A model generated the notes under the pieces. It saw nothing but the letters and a program-made list of their open reading frames with translations, did not search any database and was not told where the DNA came from. Of a stretch of DNA of 64,000 bases, positions 22,118 through 32,029 are shown in pieces. This stretch comes from Caballeronia sp. Lineage in GTDB: Bacteria > Pseudomonadota > Gammaproteobacteria > Burkholderiales > Burkholderiaceae. The position numbers were made by a program, and so were the translations under genes. The stretch's first letter is position 1. The number at the start of each line of letters is the position of its first letter. The stretch covers positions 1-64,000 of the forward strand of contig NZ_JAQGMM010000173.1 of NCBI RefSeq assembly GCF_028292365.1, in the 5' to 3' direction.

Positions 22118-25100
22118 CTACCGTCGGCGCAAATCGAGCGTGAAAGGAAACTCCAGGCTGCGTTTCGGTTCTTCCACGACCATCCGTCCAGGCGTATGGC
22201 CGATTCTGAAAAAGCGCGCGCGCCGCCGGCTTTCCGCCTCGTATGCGTTGACCGGATAGGTCACGTAATTGCGGCCACCCGGATGGGCTACATGATACCG
22301 GCATCCGCCTATGGACCGGTTGCTCCAGGTGTCAACTATGTCAAAGGTGAGCGGTGCATCCACGCCAATCGACGGATGCAGCGCCGTCGGCTGCGACCAT
22401 GCCCGAAAGCGCACGCCGGCCACATGCTCGCTCACCCGCCCGGTGGGTTGCAACGGCAATGGCACGCCGTTGACCGTCACCACATGGCGGTTGTCGTTGA
22501 GCCCAAGCACCCGCACTTCCATCCGTTCCACCGACGAATCCACGTAGCGCACCGTCCCGCCCGGCGACCCCTGCTCGCCCATCACATGCCACGGCTCCAG
22601 CGCGCTGCGCACCGTCAGTTCAATGCCGTTCGTCTGGACCGCGCCCACCAGCGGGAAACGGAACTCGAAATGCGGCGCGAACCACGCGGTATCGAACGCA
22701 TAACCGGCTTCATTGAGGTCCGCGATGACGTCGTGGAAATCCATTTCGATGAACGTGCCGAGCAGGAAACGGTCATGCAGTTCCGTGCCCCAGCGCGTGA
22801 GGCGCGTGGTGTAGGGCTTGTCCCAGAACCGCGCGACCAGCGCCCGCAACAGCAATTGCTGGACGAGGCTCATACGCGCGTGCGGCGGCATTTCGAAGCC
22901 CCGAAGTTCAAGCAGGCCGAGGCGGCCGGTCGGGCCATCGGGGGAATACAGCTTGTCGATGCAGAATTCCGCGCGGTGCGTGTTGCCCGTCACATCGATC
23001 AGCAGGTTGCGCAATGTCCGGTCGATCAGCCACGGCGGCAGCAACGCGCTATCGCGCCCGCCCAGGCGTTCCAGTTGATGCTCGATCTCCTTGAACGCGA
23101 TCTCCAGCTCGTAGAGCTGGTCGTTGCGCGCTTCATCAACACGCGGCGCCTGGCTCGTGGGTCCGAGGAACAATCCCGAGAACAGGTACGACATCGACGG
23201 ATGGTTGATGAAGTACGCAATCAGGCTTGCAAGCAGGTCGGGACGCCGCAGGAACGGGCTGTCGGCAGGCGTCGCGCCGCCAAGCACGAAGTGATTGCCG
23301 CCGCCCGTGCCGGTGTGCCGGCCGTCGGTCATGAACTTCTCGGTGCTGAGATAGCTTTCGTGCGCCGACTGATACAGGAACTCGGTGTGATCGACGAGTT
23401 GATCCCAACTCGACGCCGGATGAATGTTCACCTCGATCACGCCCGGGTCCGGCGTCACTTGCAGCATCTTGAGACGGGCATCGCGTGGCGGTGGATAACC
23501 TTCGATCACCACCTTCATGCGCAGATCAGCTGCGGTTGCTTCGATAGCCGCGAGCAGGTCGAGGTAGTCATCGAGTTCGGTCAGCGGCGGCATGAACACA
23601 TGCAGCAGGCTCTTGCCGCTTCCAAACGATTTCGCTTCAACGTCCGGTCCTGCCGCACGCGCCGGATCTCGGGCTTCAACGCATAGTGCCGTACGCCTGA
23701 TCCACGACGCGGACTCGCCGCGTGACGGCTCGCGGGTTGAGGTTGTGGGCCGTTGCCCCGTGCTCGCTGTTGCCGCTGTTCCCGCTTCCAAACCCTCGCC
23801 CTTTCTTCCTTCGATACTCTCGCCAGGAACCGCGCCGCCGCGATATTGCATGCGCAATTCCATCGCCTGGCGCAACGGCGCCGGCGGTCCGAACGGGTCG
23901 TGTGGATGTTGATGCGGATAATCTCCCGCACTCACCCACGGCAGCGATTCAAGGGGTAGCCGATACCCCATCGGCGAGTCGCCGGGAATCAGGTACATGC
24001 GGCCATCGCGGAAAAACCAGGGGCCGCTGACCCATGTTGGCGCTTGCATGGGAACATCGCGCTCGCGCGCAATAGGCAGCACATAGCCCGTTACCTGCGA
24101 CAAGCCTGCGTCGAACACACGACGCAAGCGCATGCGTTCCATCTCGTCATCGAGTTCAGATTCGAACGGGTCCACGTTCACCGGCAAGCGGCGTTCACGC
24201 CACAGGTAATAGAACGTGTCTTCGTAACCGGGCTGGATATACGCAGGATCAAGCGAGACCTTGTCCGCCAGATGTTCGATAAACCGCCGTGCATCTTCTG
24301 CTGTGTACTGGCCGGGATCGCGCTCATCGGCAAAGAGCTTCGGGTCTTCCCAGATCAGCTCGCCATCCGCGCGCCAGAACAGCGACATGGCCCAGCGCGG
24401 CAACTGCTCGCCCGGATACCACTTGCCTTGACCGAGATGCAGGAAGCCGCCCACGCCATAACGCGCACGCAACTTGTCCATCAGCGAGACGGCATAACCA
24501 CGCTTCGTCGGACCCAGTGCGTCGGTGTTCCATTCCGCTGCATCGCGGTCGCTCACGGCGACGAACGTGGGCTCGCCGCCCATCGTCAGGCGCACGTCCA
24601 TGTCGGTCAGTTGCTGGTCGACCTGCGCGCCCATCTTCTGAACCGCGGTCCACACTTCTTCCGTGTACGGTTTCGTCACGCGTGGCGTTTCGAGCACCCG
24701 CTGCACCTGCATGATGTGCTCGAACTCGACTTCGCTTTCATCGACAGCGCCAAAGATCGGCGCGGCGCTCCCAGGCTCAGGCGTACAGGCGACGGGGATA
24801 TGCCCCTCGCCGGCCAGCAGCCCGGAGGTCGGGTCGAGTCCGATCCAGCCCGCGCCGGGCAGGAAGACCTCGCACCACGCGTGCAGGTCAGTGAAGTCGA
24901 CTTCGGTGCCACTCGGGCCATCGAGGGACTTCTGGTCGGGGGCAAGCTGGATCAGGTAACCCGACACGAAACGCGCGGCCAGCCCGAGCTGACGCAAGGT
25001 TTCGACAAGCAACCAGCCTGTGTCGCGACATGATCCCAACGCTTTGTCGAGCGTCTCCTCCGGCGTCTGAACGCCGGGTTCCATGCGAATCACGTAGCCA

Positions 25101-25594
25101 ATGTCCTGCTGCAGCCGCTGGTTCAACGCGACCAGGAAATCGGCCGTGGTTTGAGGCGTTTTGTCGATGCTCTCGACTAATTTGGCCAGCAGCGGCGTTG
25201 CTTCGCGCTTGATCAAATACGGCGCAAGTTCAGCCGCGAGTTCGGGTTCGTACGCGAACGGGAATTTCTCGGCGTAGGGCTCGAGAAAGAAGTCGAAGGG
25301 GTTGTACACCGCCATCTCGGCGACCAGGTCGACTGTGATCTTGAATTCCCGCGTTTTCTCGGGGAACACAAGCCGCGCCTGATAGTTCGCGAACGCGTCC
25401 TGCTGCCAGTTGATGAAGTGTTCGGCTGGCTCGACCCGCATCGAATAGGAAATGATCGGCGTACGGCAATGCGGCGCGGGCCGCAGGCGCACGACCTGCG
25501 GTGAAAGGCCGACGAGGCGGTCATAACGGTAGTGCGTGACATGGTTCAACGCGACACGGATTGACACACCTGACTCCTGGACGAATTTTGGCAA
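22118..25594 (-). CDS. Large transglutaminase-like protein with C-terminal DUF2126-type region
   Basis: 1158 aa; ALGSCRDTGWLLVETLRQLGLAARFVSGYLIQL, DLHAWCEVFLPGAGWIGLDPTSG; long C-terminal domain after low-complexity linker. Confidence 0.87.
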   Translation of the reverse strand: MPKFVQESGVSIRVALNHVTHYRYDRLVGLSPQVVRLRPAPHCRTPIISYSMRVEPAEHFINWQQDAFANYQARLVFPEKTREFKITVDLVAEMAVYNPFDFFLEPYAEKFPFAYEPELAAELAPYLIKREATPLLAKLVESIDKTPQTTADFLVALNQRLQQDIGYVIRMEPGVQTPEETLDKALGSCRDTGWLLVETLRQLGLAARFVSGYLIQLAPDQKSLDGPSGTEVDFTDLHAWCEVFLPGAGWIGLDPTSGLLAGEGHIPVACTPEPGSAAPIFGAVDESEVEFEHIMQVQRVLETPRVTKPYTEEVWTAVQKMGAQVDQQLTDMDVRLTMGGEPTFVAVSDRDAAEWNTDALGPTKRGYAVSLMDKLRARYGVGGFLHLGQGKWYPGEQLPRWAMSLFWRADGELIWEDPKLFADERDPGQYTAEDARRFIEHLADKVSLDPAYIQPGYEDTFYYLWRERRLPVNVDPFESELDDEMERMRLRRVFDAGLSQVTGYVLPIARERDVPMQAPTWVSGPWFFRDGRMYLIPGDSPMGYRLPLESLPWVSAGDYPHQHPHDPFGPPAPLRQAMELRMQYRGGAVPGESIEGRKGEGLEAGTAATASTGQRPTTSTREPSRGESASWIRRTALCVEARDPARAAGPDVEAKSFGSGKSLLHVFMPPLTELDDYLDLLAAIEATAADLRMKVVIEGYPPPRDARLKMLQVTPDPGVIEVNIHPASSWDQLVDHTEFLYQSAHESYLSTEKFMTDGRHTGTGGGNHFVLGGATPADSPFLRRPDLLASLIAYFINHPSMSYLFSGLFLGPTSQAPRVDEARNDQLYELEIAFKEIEHQLERLGGRDSALLPPWLIDRTLRNLLIDVTGNTHRAEFCIDKLYSPDGPTGRLGLLELRGFEMPPHARMSLVQQLLLRALVARFWDKPYTTRLTRWGTELHDRFLLGTFIEMDFHDVIADLNEAGYAFDTAWFAPHFEFRFPLVGAVQTNGIELTVRSALEPWHVMGEQGSPGGTVRYVDSSVERMEVRVLGLNDNRHVVTVNGVPLPLQPTGRVSEHVAGVRFRAWSQPTALHPSIGVDAPLTFDIVDTWSNRSIGGCRYHVAHPGGRNYVTYPVNAYEAESRRRARFFRIGHTPGRMVVEEPKRSLEFPFTLDLRRR

Positions 25595-25838
25595 TCTTCA
25601 AAAGCAAACTCCATGCCGTTTGGCCGAACGCACCATCGGGCAAGGCTGCGGGGAACTTCCATGCACGCAATACTGCGGTTAAGCCATTTCAAATGTCCGT
25701 TGATGCACCAAACTAGCGCGCAAAACGCCCTTTGCGTCTGGGCCAGACCGTTCCTGCGGCGGCACGTGGCTTGCTTGATAGGCACCATCGAGCCGGCATC
25801 ACGCCACCACGCCCTATATTCCAGCCTATCTCTTCAAT

Positions 25839-26987
25839 ATGAAAACATTCCATTGCGGCCGTTGCCAGCATCACGTTTTTTTCGAGAACGTGAAATGCGA
25901 ATCCTGCGCGGCATTGCTGGGCTTCGTACCTGAATTGTCGGAAGTTTGCGCGTTCGAACCGGCCGGCGACACGACAAATAACCCGGCGGGTAACACGCTA
26001 TGGCGCGCCCTGAATCCATCGGCTAATGGCGCGCAGTTTCGGCAGTGCAATAACTACGCGCTGGAGAATGTCTGCAACTGGATGATCCCGGCCGACTCGC
26101 CGGACGTGTTATGCCCGGCGTGCAGCCTGACGCAGACCATCCCCAATCTCACTCAGCCAAACAACCGGGTCTACTGGTACAAGCTGGAGACGGCCAAGCG
26201 GCGCTTGCTGTTTGCGCTCTCGTCACTCGGCCTGAACACGGACTCGCGGCGGACCAATCCCGAAGCCGGTTTGCAGTTCGAGTTTCTTGAAGACGGCAAC
26301 ATGGGGGCGAAGGTCCTGACCGGTCACGACAACGGCCTCATCACGATGAACATAGCCGAGGCCGATGACGCCCTGCGCGAACGCATGCGCTCGGATATGC
26401 ATGAGCCGTACCGCACCCTGCTCGGGCACTTCCGGCATGAGATAGGCCACTATTATTTCGATCGACTCGTGGCGAATACACCGTGGGAAGAGCCGTTTCG
26501 CGAGATGTTCGGCGATGAGCGGGTCGACTACGCCCAGTCACTGCAGGCGCATTACGACAACGGACCGCCCGCCGACTGGGACCAGTCCTATGTGAGCGCG
26601 TACGCCACCACGCATCCGTGGGAAGACTGGGCCGAGACGTGGGCACATTACCTGCATATCGTCGATACGGTGGACACCGCTGCGGCCTGCGGATTCAAAC
26701 TCGATCCGAAGTCCGACAACGAACCGTCGCTCACCGAGATCGAGCCGGTCGAGAACACCAGCTTCGATGAGCTCATGAAGCAATGGTTTCCGCTCATGTA
26801 TGCATTGAACAGCTTGAACCGAAGCCTGGGACTAGCCGATGCGTACCCGTTCACGCTCTCGCCGAAGGTCGTCGCCAAGCTGCGTTTCGTGCATAAGGTG
26901 ATTGCGAGCGTGGGTGCTCGGCAGCAGGTGAAGGATGACGTTCAGCAGGAAACCAGGCAAGACCAGCCGGCGGCGGCAGCCGGTTGA
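25839..26987 (+). CDS. Putative zinc-binding metallopeptidase with N-terminal zinc ribbon
   Basis: CGRCQHHVFFENVKCESC zinc ribbon; LLGHFRHEIGHYYFDRLV HExxH motif. Confidence 0.87.
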   Translation: MKTFHCGRCQHHVFFENVKCESCAALLGFVPELSEVCAFEPAGDTTNNPAGNTLWRALNPSANGAQFRQCNNYALENVCNWMIPADSPDVLCPACSLTQTIPNLTQPNNRVYWYKLETAKRRLLFALSSLGLNTDSRRTNPEAGLQFEFLEDGNMGAKVLTGHDNGLITMNIAEADDALRERMRSDMHEPYRTLLGHFRHEIGHYYFDRLVANTPWEEPFREMFGDERVDYAQSLQAHYDNGPPADWDQSYVSAYATTHPWEDWAETWAHYLHIVDTVDTAAACGFKLDPKSDNEPSLTEIEPVENTSFDELMKQWFPLMYALNSLNRSLGLADAYPFTLSPKVVAKLRFVHKVIASVGARQQVKDDVQQETRQDQPAAAAG

Positions 26988-27072
26988 TCATGGCTTAATC
27001 AGGAGTTCGATGTATTTGACTCCTGCCGTTCACGCCTCAACCCAAGCGCCCCAACCTAAAAAGGTCAGTCCG

Positions 27073-27876
27073 ATGAAGCTCCGCGTTGGTTACGAACTGG
27101 TCTATGAATGCGTGCAGCCGACACCGATGCTGCTGATGTTGAACATGCACGCGTCGCGTGCGCAGAGCATCCTTGTCCCGGACATCCTGAGGGTCAACCC
27201 GCCGGTGCCCTACTCGCAGTATCACGATTCATTCGGCAATCTGTGCAGCCGGCTGGTTGCACCGCAAGGCTGGCTCACGCTGTCCACTGAGGGATTGATC
27301 GACGTGCCGCCTTATCCGGAGTTGCCGGAGCCAAACGGTTATCAGCATGCCGTTGAAGAGCTGCCCGACGAGTGCATGCAGTTCCTCCTCGGCAGCCGCT
27401 ACTGCGAGACCGACCTTCTGTCCGATGCCGCCTGGCAGATGTTCGGCCATACGCCGCTCGGACGTGCCCGGGTGCAGGCCATTTGCGATTTTGTTCATCG
27501 GCACATTCGCTTTGACTATAACTGCGCGCGTCCGACCAAGACGGCGTTCGAAGCGTATCGGGAAGGTGTGGGCGTGTGCCGGGACTTTGCGCATCTCGCG
27601 GTCGCGTTATGCCGCGCGATGAATATTCCGGCACGCTACTGCACGGGGTATATCAGCGATATCGGTCTGCCGCCGCCCTACGCACCCATGGATTTCTGCG
27701 CCTGGATCGAGGTGTACCTGGGCAATACGTGGCAGACATTCGATCCGCGCAACAATGCGCCGCGCACCGGACGTGTGTTGATGGCTCGAGGCCGCGACGC
27801 CGCCGATGTCGCATTGAGCAACACCTTCGGAACGACCACGCTGGTCAGGTTCAGCGTGGTCTGCGAGCCTCAGTGA
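27073..27876 (+). CDS. Transglutaminase-like family protein, variant catalytic motif
   Basis: MKLRVGYELVYECVQPTPMLLML; GVCRDFAHLAVALCRAMNIPARYCTGY; MDFCAWIEVYLGNTWQTFDPR. Confidence 0.83.
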   Translation: MKLRVGYELVYECVQPTPMLLMLNMHASRAQSILVPDILRVNPPVPYSQYHDSFGNLCSRLVAPQGWLTLSTEGLIDVPPYPELPEPNGYQHAVEELPDECMQFLLGSRYCETDLLSDAAWQMFGHTPLGRARVQAICDFVHRHIRFDYNCARPTKTAFEAYREGVGVCRDFAHLAVALCRAMNIPARYCTGYISDIGLPPPYAPMDFCAWIEVYLGNTWQTFDPRNNAPRTGRVLMARGRDAADVALSNTFGTTTLVRFSVVCEPQ

Positions 27877-27900
27877 TCTGCGTTAGTTATTCAACCAAAC

Positions 27901-28413
27901 TCAGCAAAGCGCGGGCGCCGTGCGAGCCAGCCGATGGAAGTGGCGACCGAAATAAATCAGGCTGTCGCCGTCGCCCCGCACCACGATGTCGTCCACTTCC
28001 ACGAACATCACCGAATGCGAGCCGACCGTTTTAGTATCGACAATACGTCCTTCAAGGCTGGCAAGCGCATCGGCGAGAACGGGCAAACCGAGGCGCCCCG
28101 CGGTCCAGGTCTGCTGCTCGAAGCGCTCGCTCATCGGCAGGTTGGTCATGCCGGCGAAATGACGCGCCAACTCCTGGTGATTGGCAGGCAGCACGTTGAT
28201 GCAGACGTTGCCATTGCCCGCGAACACGGAGTGGGCAAAGCTCGACTGGTTCACGCACACAAGCATGGTGGGCGGTGTGTCGGTCACCGAACATACCGCG
28301 CTTGCGGTCATGCCGCAGCGGCCACCCGGACCGTCGGTGGTGATGATGTTGACGGCCGCCGACAGGTACGCCATGGCTTCCCGAAACAGCTTGCGGGTGC
28401 TTTCGTTATTCAT
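27901..28413 (-). CDS. Flavin reductase family protein (HpaC/RutF-like)
   Basis: FREAMAYLSAAVNIITTDGPGGRCGMTASAVCSVTDTPPTMLVCVNQSS. Confidence 0.9.
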   Translation of the reverse strand: MNNESTRKLFREAMAYLSAAVNIITTDGPGGRCGMTASAVCSVTDTPPTMLVCVNQSSFAHSVFAGNGNVCINVLPANHQELARHFAGMTNLPMSERFEQQTWTAGRLGLPVLADALASLEGRIVDTKTVGSHSVMFVEVDDIVVRGDGDSLIYFGRHFHRLARTAPALC

Positions 28414-28766
28414 GTCCTGTTCCCCGGTTCACGCAAATACACCTGAAACACCGGAATGCAACGGGCTCGTTTCAGAGTCTTGCCGCGCCTCGCGCTGTCG
28501 GGTCGCTTGACTATCTACGACCGTGCCAACCACGCAATGGGCAAGACAGGCGGCTACATCCGGTAATGGCGGTAGAGTGCCGCGATCCTGGCAGGCCGGT
28601 ATGCCTGCTGGACCACATCCGCGGATAAATGATCGGGGAACGGACGCGCAGCTTCAGCCTTAAGATCAACGAAAATAGTTGAATAACAATAGTATTTTTA
28701 TCTCAGCATCAATAAAATCGATTGATTGAAATCTGCAAAAAATCCACTCAAGCGGTCGATAAAACC

Positions 28767-29633
28767 ATGATGCGAGAGCTAAAAACCTTTCTGGCGGTGG
28801 TGCGTTTCGGGACCTTCGCGAGCGCCGGGGCACATATCGGGCTGACGCAATCGGCTGTCAGCGCACAGATCCAGCGGTTGGAGGAAGACCTGGGTTTCCC
28901 GCTATTCGACCGGACCGGGCGCTCCGCCACGCTCAACGCTGCGGGCAAGCAAACGGTCGAGTCGGCCGAGGAATTGTTGTCGGTGTACGCCCGCCTCGCG
29001 GCGCGTGGCGGTACAGCGGAACAGTCCGGTCTGCTGCGGGTTGGGGCTATTGCTTCGGCGCAGGCGTCGTTTCTGGTTAGTGCCATTGAACTGTTCCGGC
29101 AGACTTCGCCCGGGTGGCGAATCCGCGTGGTTCCTGGGGTGTCGCTCAACTTGCTCGCGCAGGTGGACTCCGGCGAGATCGACGTCGCGGTGATCATCAA
29201 ACCCCCTTTCGCGCTGCCGGCCGAACTGCACTGGCGCACGCTGCTCACCGAAACTTTCGTGCTGCTGGTCCCGCGCGAACTGGCGGACCAGCCGTGGCGC
29301 GCGCTGCTCAAGTCAGAGCCTTTTATTCGATACGACCGGAGCTCATTTGGAGGCCGCCTCGTCGACCGCTTTCTCAGAAGAATTCGCGTCACGGTGCAGG
29401 ACGTGGTCGAGCTGGATGAATTGCAGGGAATTGTCGGGCTCGTGGCGCACGGGGTGGGCATTGCGATCATCCCGCAATCGTCCGCGCTCCATGTGCCGGA
29501 AACGGTGCGCGCATTGTCTCTTGATGACGAGACCTTCACGCGTGAAATCGGCCTCGTCCAGCGGCATACGAGAAACGAGCAAACCGTCACCGTGCAATTC
29601 GCCGGGTCCGTCTGTGCTGTTCTGCCGCGATGA
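28767..29633 (+). CDS. LysR family transcriptional regulator
   Basis: MMRELKTFLAVVRFGTFASAGAHIGLTQSAVSAQIQRLEEDLGFPLFDRTGR. Confidence 0.9.
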   Translation: MMRELKTFLAVVRFGTFASAGAHIGLTQSAVSAQIQRLEEDLGFPLFDRTGRSATLNAAGKQTVESAEELLSVYARLAARGGTAEQSGLLRVGAIASAQASFLVSAIELFRQTSPGWRIRVVPGVSLNLLAQVDSGEIDVAVIIKPPFALPAELHWRTLLTETFVLLVPRELADQPWRALLKSEPFIRYDRSSFGGRLVDRFLRRIRVTVQDVVELDELQGIVGLVAHGVGIAIIPQSSALHVPETVRALSLDDETFTREIGLVQRHTRNEQTVTVQFAGSVCAVLPR

Positions 29634-29726
29634 GGGATGCCGCGTTAGTGGAAACGGGTGCCTGGGTTGTTTGAGCCAGAACAACGCCGTCGTGATTTAT
29701 TGAACGACAGGTCATAATATCCACGC

Positions 29727-30323
29727 ATGACAAAAACCTCTTCTCTGCCACAACCTGCCGACCGCTCGCAAGAACGTGGTCGACCCCGTGAGTTCGACCT
29801 CGACGAAGTCGTCGATTCTGCCGGCCGGGTGTTCTGGGAAGGCGGTTATCACGCGACCTCGGTCGGAACCTTATGCGATGCGACGGGCCTGCTGCGAGGG
29901 AGCTTGTACGGCGCATTCGGCGACAAGCACGGGCTGTTGATCGCGGCGTTCGAACGTTATGCCGACGGTGCGGTTGCCCGCCTCAAAGAGCGTCTGGCAG
30001 CCGATCTGCCGCCGCGTGAGTGCCTGCGCGAGGCGCTGCTTCATTACACCCGGCTCAGCGCCGACCTGGCCGGGCGCCATGGATGTTTCATCACCAATGC
30101 GGCACTCGAACTGCTTCCGGCAGACGAAGTATTGCGGCCTTACATCGAAACCACGCTCCAGCGTATTGGCGCCCAACTGACAGCAGCCGTCGGCGCTGAT
30201 TCTCAACAACCTCTATTTACGCCGCCGCACGCGACGCATGGCTGCCGGTTCGTAGAACCGGGCCGATACCGATACTTATACTCAGGCCCAAGCGGTACCG
30301 GCCCGCGTCGTCAAACCACCTGA
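29727..30323 (+). CDS. TetR family transcriptional regulator, C-terminus possibly disrupted
   Basis: RPREFDLDEVVDSAGRVFWEGGYHATSVGTLCDATGLLRGSLYGAFGDKHGLL HTH; after about residue 155 composition changes abruptly. Confidence 0.8.
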   Translation: MTKTSSLPQPADRSQERGRPREFDLDEVVDSAGRVFWEGGYHATSVGTLCDATGLLRGSLYGAFGDKHGLLIAAFERYADGAVARLKERLAADLPPRECLREALLHYTRLSADLAGRHGCFITNAALELLPADEVLRPYIETTLQRIGAQLTAAVGADSQQPLFTPPHATHGCRFVEPGRYRYLYSGPSGTGPRRQTT

Positions 30324-30535
30324 AACGGCGCTCGTGGCATTGCATCTCCATCCAGACTGGCTATCGCCCAGACGACAGCAAAATTCGTCGCGGCATTATG
30401 CGAAGCGAAACGACCGAGCGTGCCGTGCGAGCGTTGATTTCCATGCTCGTCCCGGATGATCACGGATGAATCGAAGGCGCCTTGGGCGGGAGCGACCATG
30501 GGTCGTATAGTCGATCCTCGGTATTGCATTTCCAT
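30311..30535 (-). CDS. Conserved hypothetical small protein
   Basis: MEMQYRGSTIRPMVAPAQGAFDSSVIIRDEHGNQRSHGTLGRFASHNAATNFAVVWAIASLDG; protein-like composition. Confidence 0.6.
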   Translation of the reverse strand: MEMQYRGSTIRPMVAPAQGAFDSSVIIRDEHGNQRSHGTLGRFASHNAATNFAVVWAIASLDGDAMPRAPFQVV

Positions 30536-30631
30536 ATTCAGCCCTCTCTCGTTAGGTTGATGCAATGGAAGCTGGAGTAACAATCAGAAATTTTCGTTCT
30601 ACGACTTGCTCCACAACTTTCTGCGCCACGA

Positions 30632-30865
30632 TCAAATTGCCGTGTTCACGCATTCGAGTATTCGCTGCACAGTTGCGTGCTGAGTGGGCGTCAATTCCGA
30701 ACAACGCGTCAGATCAATGACACGCTTGCGCCAATAAGCCTGGCCGAGAAGCGAACTGCCACCGTCGTCGCTCCAGCGCGGAACGATCCGCTCCAGATGT
30801 GCGATCTCCTGCTCGACCAATAATGGATGTCGGGGGGCGATTTGGAAGGTCTGGTCAAAGCTCAC
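30632..30865 (-). CDS. Hypothetical small protein
   Basis: 77 aa MSFDQTFQIAPRHPLLVEQEIAHLERIVPRWSDDGGSSLLGQAYWRKRV; protein-like composition. Confidence 0.55.
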   Translation of the reverse strand: MSFDQTFQIAPRHPLLVEQEIAHLERIVPRWSDDGGSSLLGQAYWRKRVIDLTRCSELTPTQHATVQRILECVNTAI

Positions 30866-30919
30866 GGCTCATGCTCCAGTAGCAAAGGAGCCGACATTAC
30901 CGGGTCTTCACCGATAGCG

Positions 30920-30939
30920 AATCCTCAATTCTGAGGATT
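30920..30939. promoter_or_regulatory. Perfect palindrome AATCCTCA-ATTC-TGAGGATT
   Basis: 8-bp arms, 4-nt spacer, upstream of the minus-strand gene at 30632..30865; related palindrome near 34327. Confidence 0.5.
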
Positions 30940-31261
30940 TACGTTAGGCAATAACGTCTAGTGATCGCCTAGAGGCAAAAAACGATAAATGAAAATGCAG
31001 AGGCGCACCGGGCCAGTGCGATAAAAGACCGTTATTGGGCGAAGGGGAATATTGTCCAGGGCGTGCGAGCGTTGCGCATCACAGGCCGAATTCAATTTCG
31101 TTGGCTCACCAGGCTTACATTTTCGCGGGCATTCTGCTGAAGCGCTTATCTAACCGTCTTCGCATTCAATTCAAGCAGCACGATGGCTGGGCGCAGCATT
31201 CAGCGAATATTATTTCCGAATAGAGGGCATTTATAAAAATACTTTTCGCCCGCGCGCCGCC

Positions 31262-32029
31262 TTACTGGTGTCGGTTTGTCTGGACGGCGCGAATCAGTTT
31301 GGAGCGGCTTCCAACACCGAGTTTATGGAAAGAACGGTCAATATGCGTACGGACCGTCGTATAAGAGATGCCCAGCCGGAATGCAATTTCCTTGTCGAGT
31401 AACCCTTCCACTACCAGGCCGACCACATCGCGCTCACGCGCCGTCAGGTTCTTCAGCACGTCCTCTGAAATCAGCTTGGCTTGCGGTCCAGACGCCTGTG
31501 CCATGCCAGCTGCGGCGCGTGCTCGCGCGAGTGCGGCGGTAAAAGCGGGGCGAATGAACTCGGCCATGGCGAGGTCGTGATCGGAGAAATCTTCCCGATG
31601 CTTACCGCGCCAGATACGCAGATCGCCAATATTCTCATCGCCGGCCCACGCATACACATTCATACCCCAGTGCAAACCGTCACGACGCAGAAAGTCGTTA
31701 AACAGTTCAGTCCGCATTAATTCGCCTTGCGGAATCACGTTGGTCACACGAACCGCCTGGCGGCAATTCTGCAACCGGGGGGTCACGGTATCGCGGTACT
31801 GATAGTACTTCTCGTACTCGGACAGGTTGTCGTCCGACATGTTGAACGAGACCCGATTGACGAATTCCTTCTTCGTCTCGTCCCAGACATACGACCCGAG
31901 ATGATCCGCGCGCAGCAAGCTGAGCATGCGCACGCCCACTTCCTGCCGCATTAACTGCTCAGGAAGTGAGTCGGCAAGCACGGCGAAGATATCGGAAACC
32001 AGGCCGGTTTCTCGGCTCGTCAAATACAT
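31262..32029 (-). CDS. LuxR-type transcriptional regulator
   Basis: C-terminal LTARERDVVGLVVEGLLDKEIAFRLGISYTTVRTHIDRSFHKLGVGSRSKLIRAV. Confidence 0.88.
   Translation of the reverse strand: MYLTSRETGLVSDIFAVLADSLPEQLMRQEVGVRMLSLLRADHLGSYVWDETKKEFVNRVSFNMSDDNLSEYEKYYQYRDTVTPRLQNCRQAVRVTNVIPQGELMRTELFNDFLRRDGLHWGMNVYAWAGDENIGDLRIWRGKHREDFSDHDLAMAEFIRPAFTAALARARAAAGMAQASGPQAKLISEDVLKNLTARERDVVGLVVEGLLDKEIAFRLGISYTTVRTHIDRSFHKLGVGSRSKLIRAVQTNRHQ

Noticed and set aside
22082-23686. 534-aa plus-strand ORF
   Set aside because: Fully antisense to the DUF2126/transglutaminase gene; Arg/His-rich shadow ORF typical of high-GC DNA, no family motifs.
23590-23850. Low-complexity Gly/Ser/Thr/Arg-rich insert in the 1158-aa protein, considered as a frameshift
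   Set aside because: Frame stays open and both flanking domains remain in register; interpreted as a variable linker.
24044-25033. 329-aa plus-strand ORF
   Set aside because: Antisense shadow within the 1158-aa transglutaminase gene.
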